A stretch of 64,000 bases of DNA from Sycobia sp. Sy_11 (taxonomy: Eukaryota > Arthropoda > Insecta > Hymenoptera > Epichrysomallidae): the NCBI GenBank assembly GCA_018907035.1, contig JACCIC010000002.1, positions 5,982,001 through 6,046,000 of the forward strand, written 5' to 3'. Below, piece after piece: positions 50,556-61,732 of this stretch (positions are counted from its first letter, which is position 1; every line of letters begins with the position of its first letter). The notes beneath the pieces were generated by a model. The model was given only the letters and a program-made list of their open reading frames with translations. It was not told the origin of the DNA and did not search any database. The translations under genes and the position numbers were made by a program.

Positions 50556-53131
50556 GGAATGATTATACAGCCGCGAATGTCCGTTTCGACGATGGGCTCG
50601 ACGGACGCGTTGGCAAGTATGTAATGTTTTGAATGTGTATGCAGCAATAATAATTCATGCGTGAATAAGTAAATCCGTAACGCATATCTTGTACACGAAC
50701 GAGATTAAAATTTTGCCAAAGACGGATCTATATAGATCTTAGAACGACGCGCGCATTAGTTGCTATATGGCTTATAAGTTGAATACGTTCCAGCGTCCAC
50801 GCGCTGCTTGGAATAATACGCGCAGTATGCACCGAATGACTAATTGTTTGAAAATGTTTAATTACTGAATGAAAGACATCGTCAAACGAAATAAATATTT
50901 TTATTTCAGGCCAGTTCGACTAATTAATAATAAACGAATGATTAGCTGGAAGCAGCGTTCAATGGAATTAATGCGCGCGTATTATTTATACGCGCATAAT
51001 GCACAATTTCCATCTGCGTGTCGGCTTCGCTCAAGATATTAATGTGGTTGACTTATTGAGAAGTTCAGCGATATATTTTATAGATACATTTTTTTCAATG
51101 CAATATGTATACGCGATACGATTTATCAATTAGCTTAGATGATTCCGAGAATGGCGTGTGAGCTTAGTAATAAAAAAAAAAAAAAAAACAAATTCTCAGC
51201 ATAGAATCTCCATTGAGTTACAAATAATTTTGCCCAGTCAAATTTCGGATATTTAATTCCCATTTGGAAAAATAAAATTCTATTAATCTCAGGGTAATAC
51301 TCGTTTACAGTACAAATGTACAAATATGTTGTATGTTCAAAATTTTCTATCCGATAAGACAACTTTCTGGACTAGGGTATAGGAAAAAGTTGTATTGAGC
51401 CAAATCTAAGAAATATCATACATGGATAAAGAACGAATTCTCGATCTAAGGGCTGATGTTTGAACGCAGACGTATTTTCCTGATAAAAGAACACTTTGCA
51501 TTCAAATATTAGTCGTTTTTGTTTATTTATCATTAAAATTCCAATAATTATTTCATCCTTCCTTAAATAGTCAAACACAGTAATATCCTATAATAAATCA
51601 AAAAGAAAAACGGTAAACATCATTGTGGTACTGTCGATTGACATTTCATTTTTCATCATTCATAGAGTCACATAGCAACGCTGGAAATTCCGTTAGGAAA
51701 CTATTCCTAAGAAACTTACATAAGGCTCTCATGTGAATATAATGTAGAGTCGCTCCGTCTGATTATACCATAAAAATGTCATAGCAGCATCCACTTTATA
51801 ATTGTTGGATAAATTTATCAATTAAGCATTATATGACAACACACATGGTAAACATTTTCAAAGTAAAGGAACATAAAATCGTATTTCTAATATAATTAGA
51901 CTTAAGGACCTGATTCTGGAGTTTCTGCATGTTCGTTCAAGTCAGCTTCTTGAAATAAATAACTATTGGTGTTGATTATTTTCAAATCATATTTGATACA
52001 AATTGGATCAGTATAGCCACTAGCCAGGGATGAAACTGACTGGTGCTGAGAGAACTACTGACTGCTCTAATCGCGCTGCTTTACTGTGGAATCAGCTACA
52101 TAACACTAGTAATATTATTCCTCTATCGTAGTTACTAGTTACTAAGCTATATGAAGTAGTAGATCGATAATTTATCGATGCAAGTAATCTTATTTTTAAC
52201 GAATAAAAATAGCCCTATTCGAAACAATCCACTTTCATAATCCACTTATAATGATAGATGCAGTATACATAAATATATTCATTTAGGTTGATCACTTTAG
52301 TACATCATTGGACATTAATTTATTTATGCTTTTCCTCTTTTTTGCAACTTAACATGGATTTAAAAAACATTGCAACCATTCGTGCCAATATTGGAGAACC
52401 TCATTTTTATGTATTCATTATAAGCAGAATCGTTTGTGATATAAGCTTGGAAATAATTTCAATTTAAAATATTTTACAATCAGTACTTAGAAATTATCAA
52501 TACGTTTTGTGCTTTAACACGTCGATTCGAAACGCCATTAAAATAAAATAACTATATTCACATGTGATTTCCATCACGATTACTCTTCCAATATTGGTAT
52601 AGGAAGAATAGTTTATTTATTGTAGTCGTGATTTAAAGTGTGACTCATTTTTTTGTTCTAATAAATTATATTGTGGCAGCTTGAAAAAAAAATTAATACA
52701 CCTTGTATAAAATGTCATGAATAAATGTGCACCTTTGAAAATCTTAATCATTTGTATAATTATAACAACGAAGAAAGAATAATGCTAAAACATTCTTGAT
52801 AAATTCAAGCTAAAATGTTTCCGTAGCAAACAAAAGTTAACTTTGAAAGTAATTAAGTGTAGCAATAATCCATAACCGTATAAATACATAAAATATTGCC
52901 TGATACATCCCAGTGTCCCAGAAGTGTATATACATAACCTACAAACTTGAATAAGTATTTTACGATAACGTTCTACGTGCTGCAAAAACAATACATTGTA
53001 TGTATATATGTTTTAACACTGATTTTGTAAGATACATTCTGGAACATGTACACAAAATTCCTTTATCTCATTCGCGCTGAAATTCCGAGATCCCGATTGT
53101 GATTACTACTTGTCACGAAATAACAACGCGT

Positions 53132-53200
<69 letters not shown>

Positions 53201-53713
53201 CGCGTGTGCGTGTGTCATATATGAAGAAACAATGACAGATGCGTCGTCTGCTATTTTGTGTTCTTTTTTTACGCCGGTAAAATATTTATAAGTGCAAAAT
53301 TATTTTGTGTTTGAGTAGATAGATACTTTAGTGCGTTGCAGATAGTTCAAACAGAACGAGAAGCGGCTGATTACATTTTCAAATGCGTCACGTATATAAA
53401 ATGTTTTTCAAAATCGATTCTTATACATAGAGATTGCTTGCTTCATTATTATCATTTACAAATATCGTTTTCAAATTTGAAAAACGATTTGTGGTTTTTT
53501 TTTCATGCAAATCTCTCTATAACTTCAAGCGCATAAGGATTTAATTTGTTTTTTTTCTCTGCTTTAACGCAGTTATTTTAATTTCACACATACGACATTT
53601 GGAATATTGCATTTATAATTGTAACGATCGCGCAGAAAATTCGAAAAATGATTGCGTAATTATTTGTCGCCGTTGCGCAGCGATCGCTGTCCTAAAAACA
53701 TAATGGATTTCCA
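50556..53713. other. Non-coding region right of the PDZ gene promoter candidate
   Basis: No gene supported. CpG-bearing to about 51.1 kb, then AT-rich. The (TG)n array listed separately lies near its right end. Confidence 0.5.
53134..53214. repeat. (TG)n(CG)n compound microsatellite
   Basis: About 29 TG units followed by CG and TG/CG units. An alternating purine-pyrimidine stretch of about 80 bp, typical of Z-DNA-forming sequence. Confidence 0.95.
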
Positions 53714-53756
53714 ATGACAACGCAATACATCGATGGAATTGGTCTTTACTCCGGTG
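53714..53756 (+). CDS. Possible plus-strand first coding exon
   Basis: ATG then 14 codons (MTTQYIDGIGLYSG) and G before GTAAGA, a strong donor, phase 1. A short upstream ATG frame (M-D-F-Q-stop) overlaps it. No downstream partner exon was found in the window, so this is a suggestion based on start plus donor only. Confidence 0.2.
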
Positions 53757-54310
53757 GTAAGAAGCTCAAATTCATTGATAAAAGTTTATCGTTGCCTTAC
53801 ATAGAAAATTGAATAGAGTCGGTGGATTCGAAGGTCGCGGACGTCGTGGCTAAAAATAGCGACGTAATGGCGTTGGCGCTGATTCGAAAAAAGTGCAATT
53901 ATCACTCCAGCGAAAGATTTTTGATTTAGATATTATAGTTACATATAAAATTTATATAAAGATACACAAAACTCTGCAAAAAAAAAAAAAAACAAACAAA
54001 AAATATCGTACAATGGCGCTTGAAAATTTCTTCGGGATTCCTATGGGAATTCCTCAAGCGATTTGTATAAAATATCGGATGGGGCGGGCGCTCGCGAGCT
54101 CGATAAAAAGCAAAAAAAAAAAAACAAGCAAAATATTAGTGCGCGAAGCCCCCATCGGGAGAGATGGGAGAGCGAGACGGAGAGAAAGAGGCGCTTTACG
54201 CCTTTGATGGAGACGCCAATGGGTGCATACCATGGGCTCCCAAGGTGATCTGCCTTACCTTTCTGCCTCCCCCTTTCCTCCCACCCTCGGCTCTATCCGC
54301 ACCCCAAGCA

Positions 54311-54312
54311 TT

Positions 54313-54351
<39 letters not shown>

Positions 54352-54426
54352 CTTCGAGCTATTCGTTCCAGCACTATACCACCGTACACAGACCATGATT
54401 TCTCTCTCTCTCTCTCTCTCTCTCTT
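54311..54426. repeat. Two (CT)n tracts in a GC-richer island
   Basis: CT runs at 54311-54348 and 54401-54426, about 360-470 bp upstream of a plus-strand TATA box. GA/CT runs in insect promoters can recruit GAGA-type factors. Open frames here are translations of the repeat. Confidence 0.9.
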
Positions 54427-54784
54427 TCTTGGCTCTCCTCCCGCTCTACTTCTCCTGCAAAGTCCCAAATATTACCCGTCTCCCCCCACCTTATCCTCGC
54501 CGACAGGTATCCCGCATTACGGCCTTTTGCCGGTGTTTTCGAGATTTCCTCCACGCCTCGTCCCATCACGCCAAACCCCTCCCCCCCTCCTCCCATACCC
54601 TTCCCGACAGAACGCTCGCGTACAACAAACTTGTATTGAGGATTTTTTGCTCCCGTCGAGCGCGACGCGCTTCCCTCCCGCTTTTTTTTTGTTTTTTTGG
54701 ATTTTTTTTTTGTTTGCGCGCGGCGTGAGCTTTGGTTCCGCGCTTATATGCGCCAGTTTCGCTAGCCGTCAGGCCCCTTAAGCG

Positions 54785-54792
54785 TATAAATA
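54785..54792 (+). promoter_or_regulatory. TATA box of a candidate plus-strand promoter
   Basis: TATAAATA at the edge of a GC-rich, CT-tract island (54.15-54.8 kb). A transcript would start near 54815-54820. The first downstream ATG opens only a 16-codon frame. The gene it would serve is not seen. Confidence 0.35.
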
Positions 54793-54849
54793 CGCGTGTT
54801 GTTTTTGATGATCGAAAAATCGTCGAGGCCAAACAGTGTATTACCTATA

Positions 54850-56090
54850 TTTCTATAATATAAGGTCGGTGGAAAAAAAAATATATATACACACACACAG
54901 CTACAAACCCAATTAGTTTATCGCTCGAATATTGCTTTATCTTATCTCGGAGCCTACGATTTTTTCATTGGTAAATCATAGTGGAGGCATTGTATCGGAG
55001 CGCGAATAATGAAGTGCATTATCCAAATCCTTTATTTAAAATCAGTATACGCTTTTCTGTCCAGCGTTTAACTTGCGTTTTCGTCGTTTGTGCCAGCTGT
55101 GGCGTCAGGTACGAGGCAATTTTCGCAATTGCGCGCACAGTTTGCGGGCGCAAAGCGACACTTTACCAGCGCGCGTTTTCGAAAAAGCGTTCGTCGAAAG
55201 AATACATTGAATGCCCGCAAACAATTGATTATATAAGTACGACAACGATATTCAGGATCTGAAAAGTAGTTTTCGCTGTATTACAAGTAATCGAGAACTA
55301 TTAAAAAGGCAAGTATTAAAATAGCAACCAGAAAAAGACTTGGAAAATTTTATGCACTCCTGTCTAAATCCATGATCGGCCAGTAGATGGCTAAACAGTA
55401 CGAAACTGTACGAAAAGTCTAGATAAATCTTTCTAAAAAAATTTATTTTTTAAAAAAGTTACATTCTTATTTGTTTTTCTATCTACTTTTTAATTACTAA
55501 TTACTATGCAAGTAGTCGAAATGCCTGCAATGAAAATTCCCTGTAAAGAACTCCTTTTAATTCTTCCTTAAACAGATGAATGTTTAAAGAATTCTTGAAA
55601 AATAATTTTCAAAATTTCTGCCGCGTATAAGATACCATGGTAATATCGAGATGATGGTACAATTCAAAAACAGTCATTGGTCATACACGTAGCTCTTTCC
55701 ATTACAGCTGAGTTTTAAATCCTCGGTGCAATATTCATATATTATTATTATATAATATTATCTGACAATATTATCATAAAATTATAATCGTACTATATTT
55801 ATATAACGATTTAAGCAAATTGGCGAAATTGTAAAGTGCGCGCACATGCGTTCGTCTAAAGATATATATGATAAATATAGTTTTTAATCCCCATATTATT
55901 TTACGAGCGTCGGTGAAAATTATCATTCCACTAGACTTTTTTTCATCACGCTACCTTCATGAAATGCCAACGTATATTGATAACAATTGAAGCTACTTTA
56001 ATACATACATAGAGATTGGTCGAACAAGTCACGATTCACAATTCGTTTTTGTTCGGTGTTTGACAATCGTTACTATTTATTAAATATACT

Positions 56091-56134
<44 letters not shown>

Positions 56135-56335
56135 TCAACACCCGCGTGCCACGGAAGTCTGTGTATGAAACACCTTTATAGTTTAATTCAAGCGGCATTA
56201 TGACGCTTCGATAAGTTTCTCGACAGTGCGTAAAACAGAAGTATTATATACATCTGTATAATCAACCTCGGTATAAGTAAAGAACGACAGTATTATAAGG
56301 CTTCCTGCATTTTATGATATGATTTAGGTATATAT

Positions 56336-56386
<51 letters not shown>

Positions 56387-57062
56387 CTTTGCGTTATGTA
56401 AGAGGTAAATAACGCTCTTTTTATGATTGTTAAGTAGTAATAGCGGTGTCTAAGCAGGCAGTCAATTGATCTTCATATAAATACACTAATGCGGAGGATT
56501 CTGATAAAAGGAAAGATCATCAGCCGCTCAGTGACGATCGGCTATAAATGTTTATCTATATTGAATTGAACTATAGCGATCGACCTCAATATTTCCTATC
56601 TATCGAGGGAAACAGGTGCGTATATGTATTATATCTATATAAAAGACTGATGAGACATTACTTGCCAAAGAGGAGTCATCGCTCGTCTCGCGGACGTTTT
56701 GAAATCTCTCTCTTTCTCTCTATATGTACGATATATTGATTAGTCACTTATCTCGCCCACGTGCTTCGCGTTCGCATTAGAGATTTCCGTGCGCGTATTT
56801 TTTTTTCCATTTCTTTTGTTTGTTTTTTTTTTTTTTTTTTTTTTTTTTTCATTTCACCCAACTCTGCCGCGCGCCTTTTTTTAATTGCGCCTCGGGCGGG
56901 TAGATCGGTGAGGGGGGGGGGCAGGGCAGAGGTAGCTTGTGCAACGCGTGAGTCTCAGGAAACGATCCTCTGTACATATATGACAATGCACGCACACGTG
57001 GGGGTGGGGTAAGGGGATATCCTTGGCACAATGATGCGTGGCACTTTATTCCATTTTAAAAG

Positions 57063-57117
<55 letters not shown>

Positions 57118-57980
57118 CTTTTATTTTGAAATCGGCGTCGGAGGGACAATGGATGGATGGCGCATCTTTCTCTCGCGCTGCGTCGGCGTGCGCGAGTGTA
57201 ATATGCATATATATATATATAGACAACTGGTGTTTTGATCGTAGAAGTGCCGCAGGCCTGCGCTCGATGATGTTTGTGAAAGCTACTGACATATCATTCA
57301 TGTATATATATGCATACACCAGGTGCACGTATACTTGGCTATCGCGGCTTTTTAAAAACGTCGTCGGCAAAATCAAATCATGATATATCTGAAGTTTTCG
57401 TTTAATTCATGAATATTTGCGTCTTTTTATTATATATACGTATTTCACTTTTTGACAGAGGTCGCGATGAAAATTTCATATTTAATATCTTAAATACGTA
57501 TAAATGTGTCTGTATTAATAGACATTTGCATATGCTCGGCGTGTTTTAGTATCTGAAAAAAATTTGAAAAATTACTACGTGCCAGCGGATTTTTTGATGT
57601 GTGGAAAAATTTTACTAAAATTTCCTAAGGAACGACGCCTGGAAAACTTAAGGCTTTTTTAAATAAAAATTGGAAAAGAAGATTTATATTGGATTTTCTA
57701 ATATGCTAAAACAGTGATAATATTTATTCGGTTACGCCGATATGTAATCTGCGAAATTTTCATTTTTTTTTCAGCGATACATGAAAAATGGAGTTCGCTC
57801 AAAATGAGTTTTTAAAATAAAATTAAGTTTTCCTTTTTTTCCTAGATATGTATATATATTAATTTATCAAACAAGCCTTAGATATTGAAAAAAAATACTT
57901 TTTCTAATACTCCCCTAATACTTTTATTATGTGAATTGACACTAAATCACTAAATAAAAATATTATGTGAATTGACTAAA
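54850..57980. other. Non-coding, microsatellite-rich region
   Basis: A 93-codon frame at 54981-55262 has five Cys but no recognisable motif and no paired exons; I leave it uncalled. (AT)n lies at about 56095-56131, 56339-56383 and 57067-57112, and poly-T at about 56826-56849. A 36 bp direct repeat (57925 and 57961) flanks the MITE. Confidence 0.45.
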
Positions 57981-57984
57981 CCAA

Positions 57985-58202
57985 TGTGTGAAAAAAATAA
58001 TTTTCTCCCCAAAGAAGTCCTTTAAATATTTTCTTGTTTGTACCAAATAAATCATTTTCTTAAATTAAGAAAATATTCACTGGATTTAAAACTACGTCGT
58101 TCGATTTAAGTGGGTCCTTCTTGAATCAATCAAATATTTCCTTCATTGAAGAAGATACTTTCTCAATTTAAGAAAATATTTACTAGATTTTTTTTTCACT
58201 GC
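57985..58202. mobile_element. Palindromic MITE-like element, copy 1
   Basis: Ends in a tgtgaaaaaaat / ttttttttcact pair and contains inner palindromes (ttttcttaaattaagaaaat). It shares order and motifs with 59790-60042: cttgtttgtaccaaataaat, actttctcaatttaagaaaa. No coding capacity, about 218 bp. Confidence 0.6.
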
Positions 58203-58882
58203 CGTTTTTTCCATTTACCTATGCAGTGCAGGGTACCCGTCCTATTTTACGTTCAAGATTTCAGGCATCGTACAGAACTCTTTGTTATTTCATTTAAAAA
58301 ATCAATGGATGTTAAAGGAATTCGATTACAATTCTAATTAAAAATAAAAAAATAAAATACGTTCCCGATTGGGCGATATCTCAATTCACATGCATCATCG
58401 TTTATATATCGCTATTAGTTTTTTTTTTTATTCTACCAGTATCGACACTTTTTTAATTGTAAAGACATTCTCAACGTTTATTTTTTTTTCTTCTATTTTT
58501 TCCACCAAAACATATATCGTTATCGAACACTCGATAATGTTACGACAAGTATAGTAATAGTTATGCGATTTGGTGAAACAATATGTTATATCCACTTAGC
58601 TTCTTGCATACACACTTAAATCGTATAAGAATTATCGTTACGGTACAGGCAAAAAGTTTAAATACCCAATATAATGTGTGCTCGAATCATTTCTTTCCAT
58701 AGTTCCTGTGTGTGCATTTATGTGTGTGTGTGGGGGGGGGTGTATAATACGCGAATTGTAACTGTCTAGATGCTATATAATGAAAATTAAGATAAGTACA
58801 CGATACTGTTCTTGGAGAAGCCACCCCTAATTGTGTAATAGACCCAAATTGCCTATGAAAGTAACGTGTACATATATGTATG

Positions 58883-58932
58883 TGTGTGTGTGTGTGTGCG
58901 CGCGCGCGCGCGTGTGTGTATATATATATATA
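58883..58932. repeat. Compound (TG)n(CG)n(TG)n(TA)n microsatellite
   Basis: tgtgtg passes into cgcgcg and then tatata, a 50 bp alternating purine-pyrimidine tract like the one at 53134. Confidence 0.9.
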
Positions 58933-59094
58933 AAAGCGAGGAACGGTAAAAGGTATATTTGCATTGCGGAAAACAACATACGCTTAGTTCGACACCTGCG
59001 CGCGCGCACTTAATAACGGAATTAAAAAAAATTATCTCGGAACTATGTAACTGTGTAAGTGCGGTTAAGAGCAGCCATTTGTGTGAAATTATAA

Positions 59095-59152
<58 letters not shown>

Positions 59153-59190
59153 GCAACAACCACAATAAGAACAACAACAACAACAACAAT
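59095..59190. repeat. (TAA)n / (CAA)n array
   Basis: About 19 TAA units followed by interrupted CAA units. The opposite strand gives a poly-Leu frame, which is spurious. Confidence 0.95.
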
Positions 59191-59789
59191 AACAAAAATA
59201 ATAATAATGGTGTAAGATGAATTCGCGTAATTCGTGGTGTACTCATTGTACGAAAATGAAAAAATAAATAAATACGCCTTAGGAACCTGTGTTCTCTACG
59301 CCCAGTATGGTGTCCTGCATGTCCATCATGTGCATGTGTGTGTATGTGTCCATGCGCAATCGCGTCTTAATAGAACTTACACTCAAGTTGTTCTCGATTA
59401 CGTTGTAATAGACAAAAAATAATTCAAACGGCTCCTAATTTTACGATTGTATAAAAGAAGTATAAACTATACATTATATCGTTTTTTTCCTGAGATCTAG
59501 AGCCCATTTTTATCCGAAAACTGGTGGAAAAAGTTCTTGGAAGTAAGGTGCGACTTCACGATTTTTTTGTACGGTTTTATTAAATAAAATATTATTAGGC
59601 TGCCACTACAGGGAGAAACTTTGTCAATTCAACCGCTTTTTTTTACACTTTTTGCTGTTTAATTTAATTAATTTTTTAAATTACTTTTCATTAATTCAAA
59701 TTTTAATTAAATTTTAATTAATTTTAATTAACTTTTTCTGAATAATTTGTCACATATCGTCAATGCATCTCATCGTGTAGAAATGTTCA

Positions 59790-60042
59790 TACACTGCAAA
59801 AAAGGTCTGCTATCAAGTAAAGATTTTCTTGTTTCCTACCAAATAAATTATTTTTTTAAATTGAGAAAGTATTTTCTTAAATGAAGAAAGTATTTACTTG
59901 ATGCAAGAAGCGTCCATTTAAATCGAATCACGTCTTCTCAAGCCTAGTGAATATTTTCTTAATTTAAGAAAATGATTTACTTGCTGCAAAACAAGTAAAT
60001 ACGTTTTATATTTCAAACTTGATATCAAAAATTTTTTTTCTT
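59790..60042. mobile_element. Palindromic MITE-like element, copy 2
   Basis: Begins tacactgcaaaaaagg, with the body cttgtttcctaccaaataaat, repeated (a)ttaagaaaat palindromes and an A/T-rich end near 60042. Homologous to copy 1 in parts but rearranged in the middle. The CACTG(c)AAAAAA end is the kind seen on DNA-transposon-derived MITEs; the superfamily is not assigned. Confidence 0.6.
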
Positions 60043-60044
60043 CA

Positions 60045-60689
60045 TTCTACTAATAAGTACCCCCTTACCCCCTCAAAATTGTGCGAACGGCCCATGGCGC
60101 AATTTTATCGGCTTTCCAAAGGATTCGCCCTCGAAATTATCGATTCTGCGTAAAAATTTTCAACCCTCTCCGAGAAATAGTATATACGAAAATTTAACGA
60201 AACCGAACCTAAAAGCATTTCGCCAAAAATTGGTATTATTTTAACCAGACTCGTTACTTCATTCCAACTGTTCAAGCATACGTGAGAAAAATCGCGTACG
60301 GTATTTTGGATCACGTATAGGCTTATAGTGATTTTCGTTAGTATTAAAGAAAATTATCTATATTTTTAACCTCAATATCCTCCATATCGATTATCTAAAT
60401 CGATAAATACAATTGTCCGTATATTTTATTTGCGCATTGAGAAACACTAATTTCTATAACTAAGTACTCGTGTATTATACGGTTATCTACACACACACAC
60501 ACACACACACACAGACACACACTGTAAAGCAAAAAGTACGCTAGTCAGTCAATTATTAATTAAACAGAAGTAAATCAAATAATTTTTCAATCGAAAAATC
60601 CAGCGAACGATGAGGAAAATTCTCTCGGAAAATACGTCTACCGTATATATTATGAATGTTACGTCAACTCGAAAGAGAAAACTGGCTTT

Positions 60690-60733
<44 letters not shown>

Positions 60734-60910
60734 ACTGTCTTTACCATAATTACCTTTTGCGAAAGGCGCATTGTCGTCATCATTGTCCAAAGGTGGGCCG
60801 ATGACGACGTTCCGTTCTTTACGGGCTTGCGCGTCTTGAAAAGCAATTATTGCGTGTAAATATGTGTGTATATATATGAGAGGCGAAGCCTATCTCGTAT
60901 TTTTCCTGAT

Positions 60911-60970
<60 letters not shown>

Positions 60971-61672
60971 TGAATCCAACTAGATTCGATTACTTGGTTT
61001 TCCAAAATCGCAAACGAATTTCCAACTTCTCGCGATGACTGTCCGATCATAATCCGTTTAAAACTGTGCCTCATTCTACGCCGACTAATTAAATGCAACA
61101 TCGGACCATCAACGTCGCAAATTATCGGCGAATGAAGTGCAGTATTCGATTTATGACGCGTTGAGTTTCTTTCTTCTTGGCCTCCGTGTAGACACCATTT
61201 GGCAATTCATGAACCGTCGCCATAATGCTCGGTGGGCTCGTGTACCTGTGGCGCGGGCGCGCGCGCGCTTGCGTGCGTCCGCGCGTGTGTGCGCGTACCG
61301 CTGGGTGTGACACCAAAGGTATCCGTTATGACGATTCCGTATAAGGAGAGGCATCGCGCTTTCATAAATAAATAAAACATCAAAAATTCTTTGTCTTTGA
61401 TTTTCCGAGGTGTTTTCCAACGAGCCTTTTCATCGCAACCCCATAACCGAGGCCATTGCCGGTTCGGCGGGAATTATTTTGAAATTTTAAATCTTGGACG
61501 TTTTTCTTATTAAACCTGGAAAAAGCGTGGAAAAAAAATTGTTTTTCGTCCCCGTTAGGACGAAACCATTGCGCTGCACATCTACTTGCATTCGAGAGAG
61601 AAGAACGAATGAACGAACGACTTACCGATTTTCTGGGTCAGATATCACGCTTTAAGTTCGGCAAGTAGGTCC

Positions 61673-61732
<60 letters not shown>

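Noticed and set aside
54164..54781. 205-codon plus-strand frame and overlapping minus frames
   Set aside because: Translations of (CT)n tracts and Pro/Ser-rich low-complexity DNA; no conserved motif or splice structure.
54981..55262. 93-codon plus-strand frame with several Cys
   Set aside because: No signal peptide at its start, no known motif, no partner exon.
59043..59246. Poly-Leu minus-strand frame
   Set aside because: Translation of the (TAA)n array.
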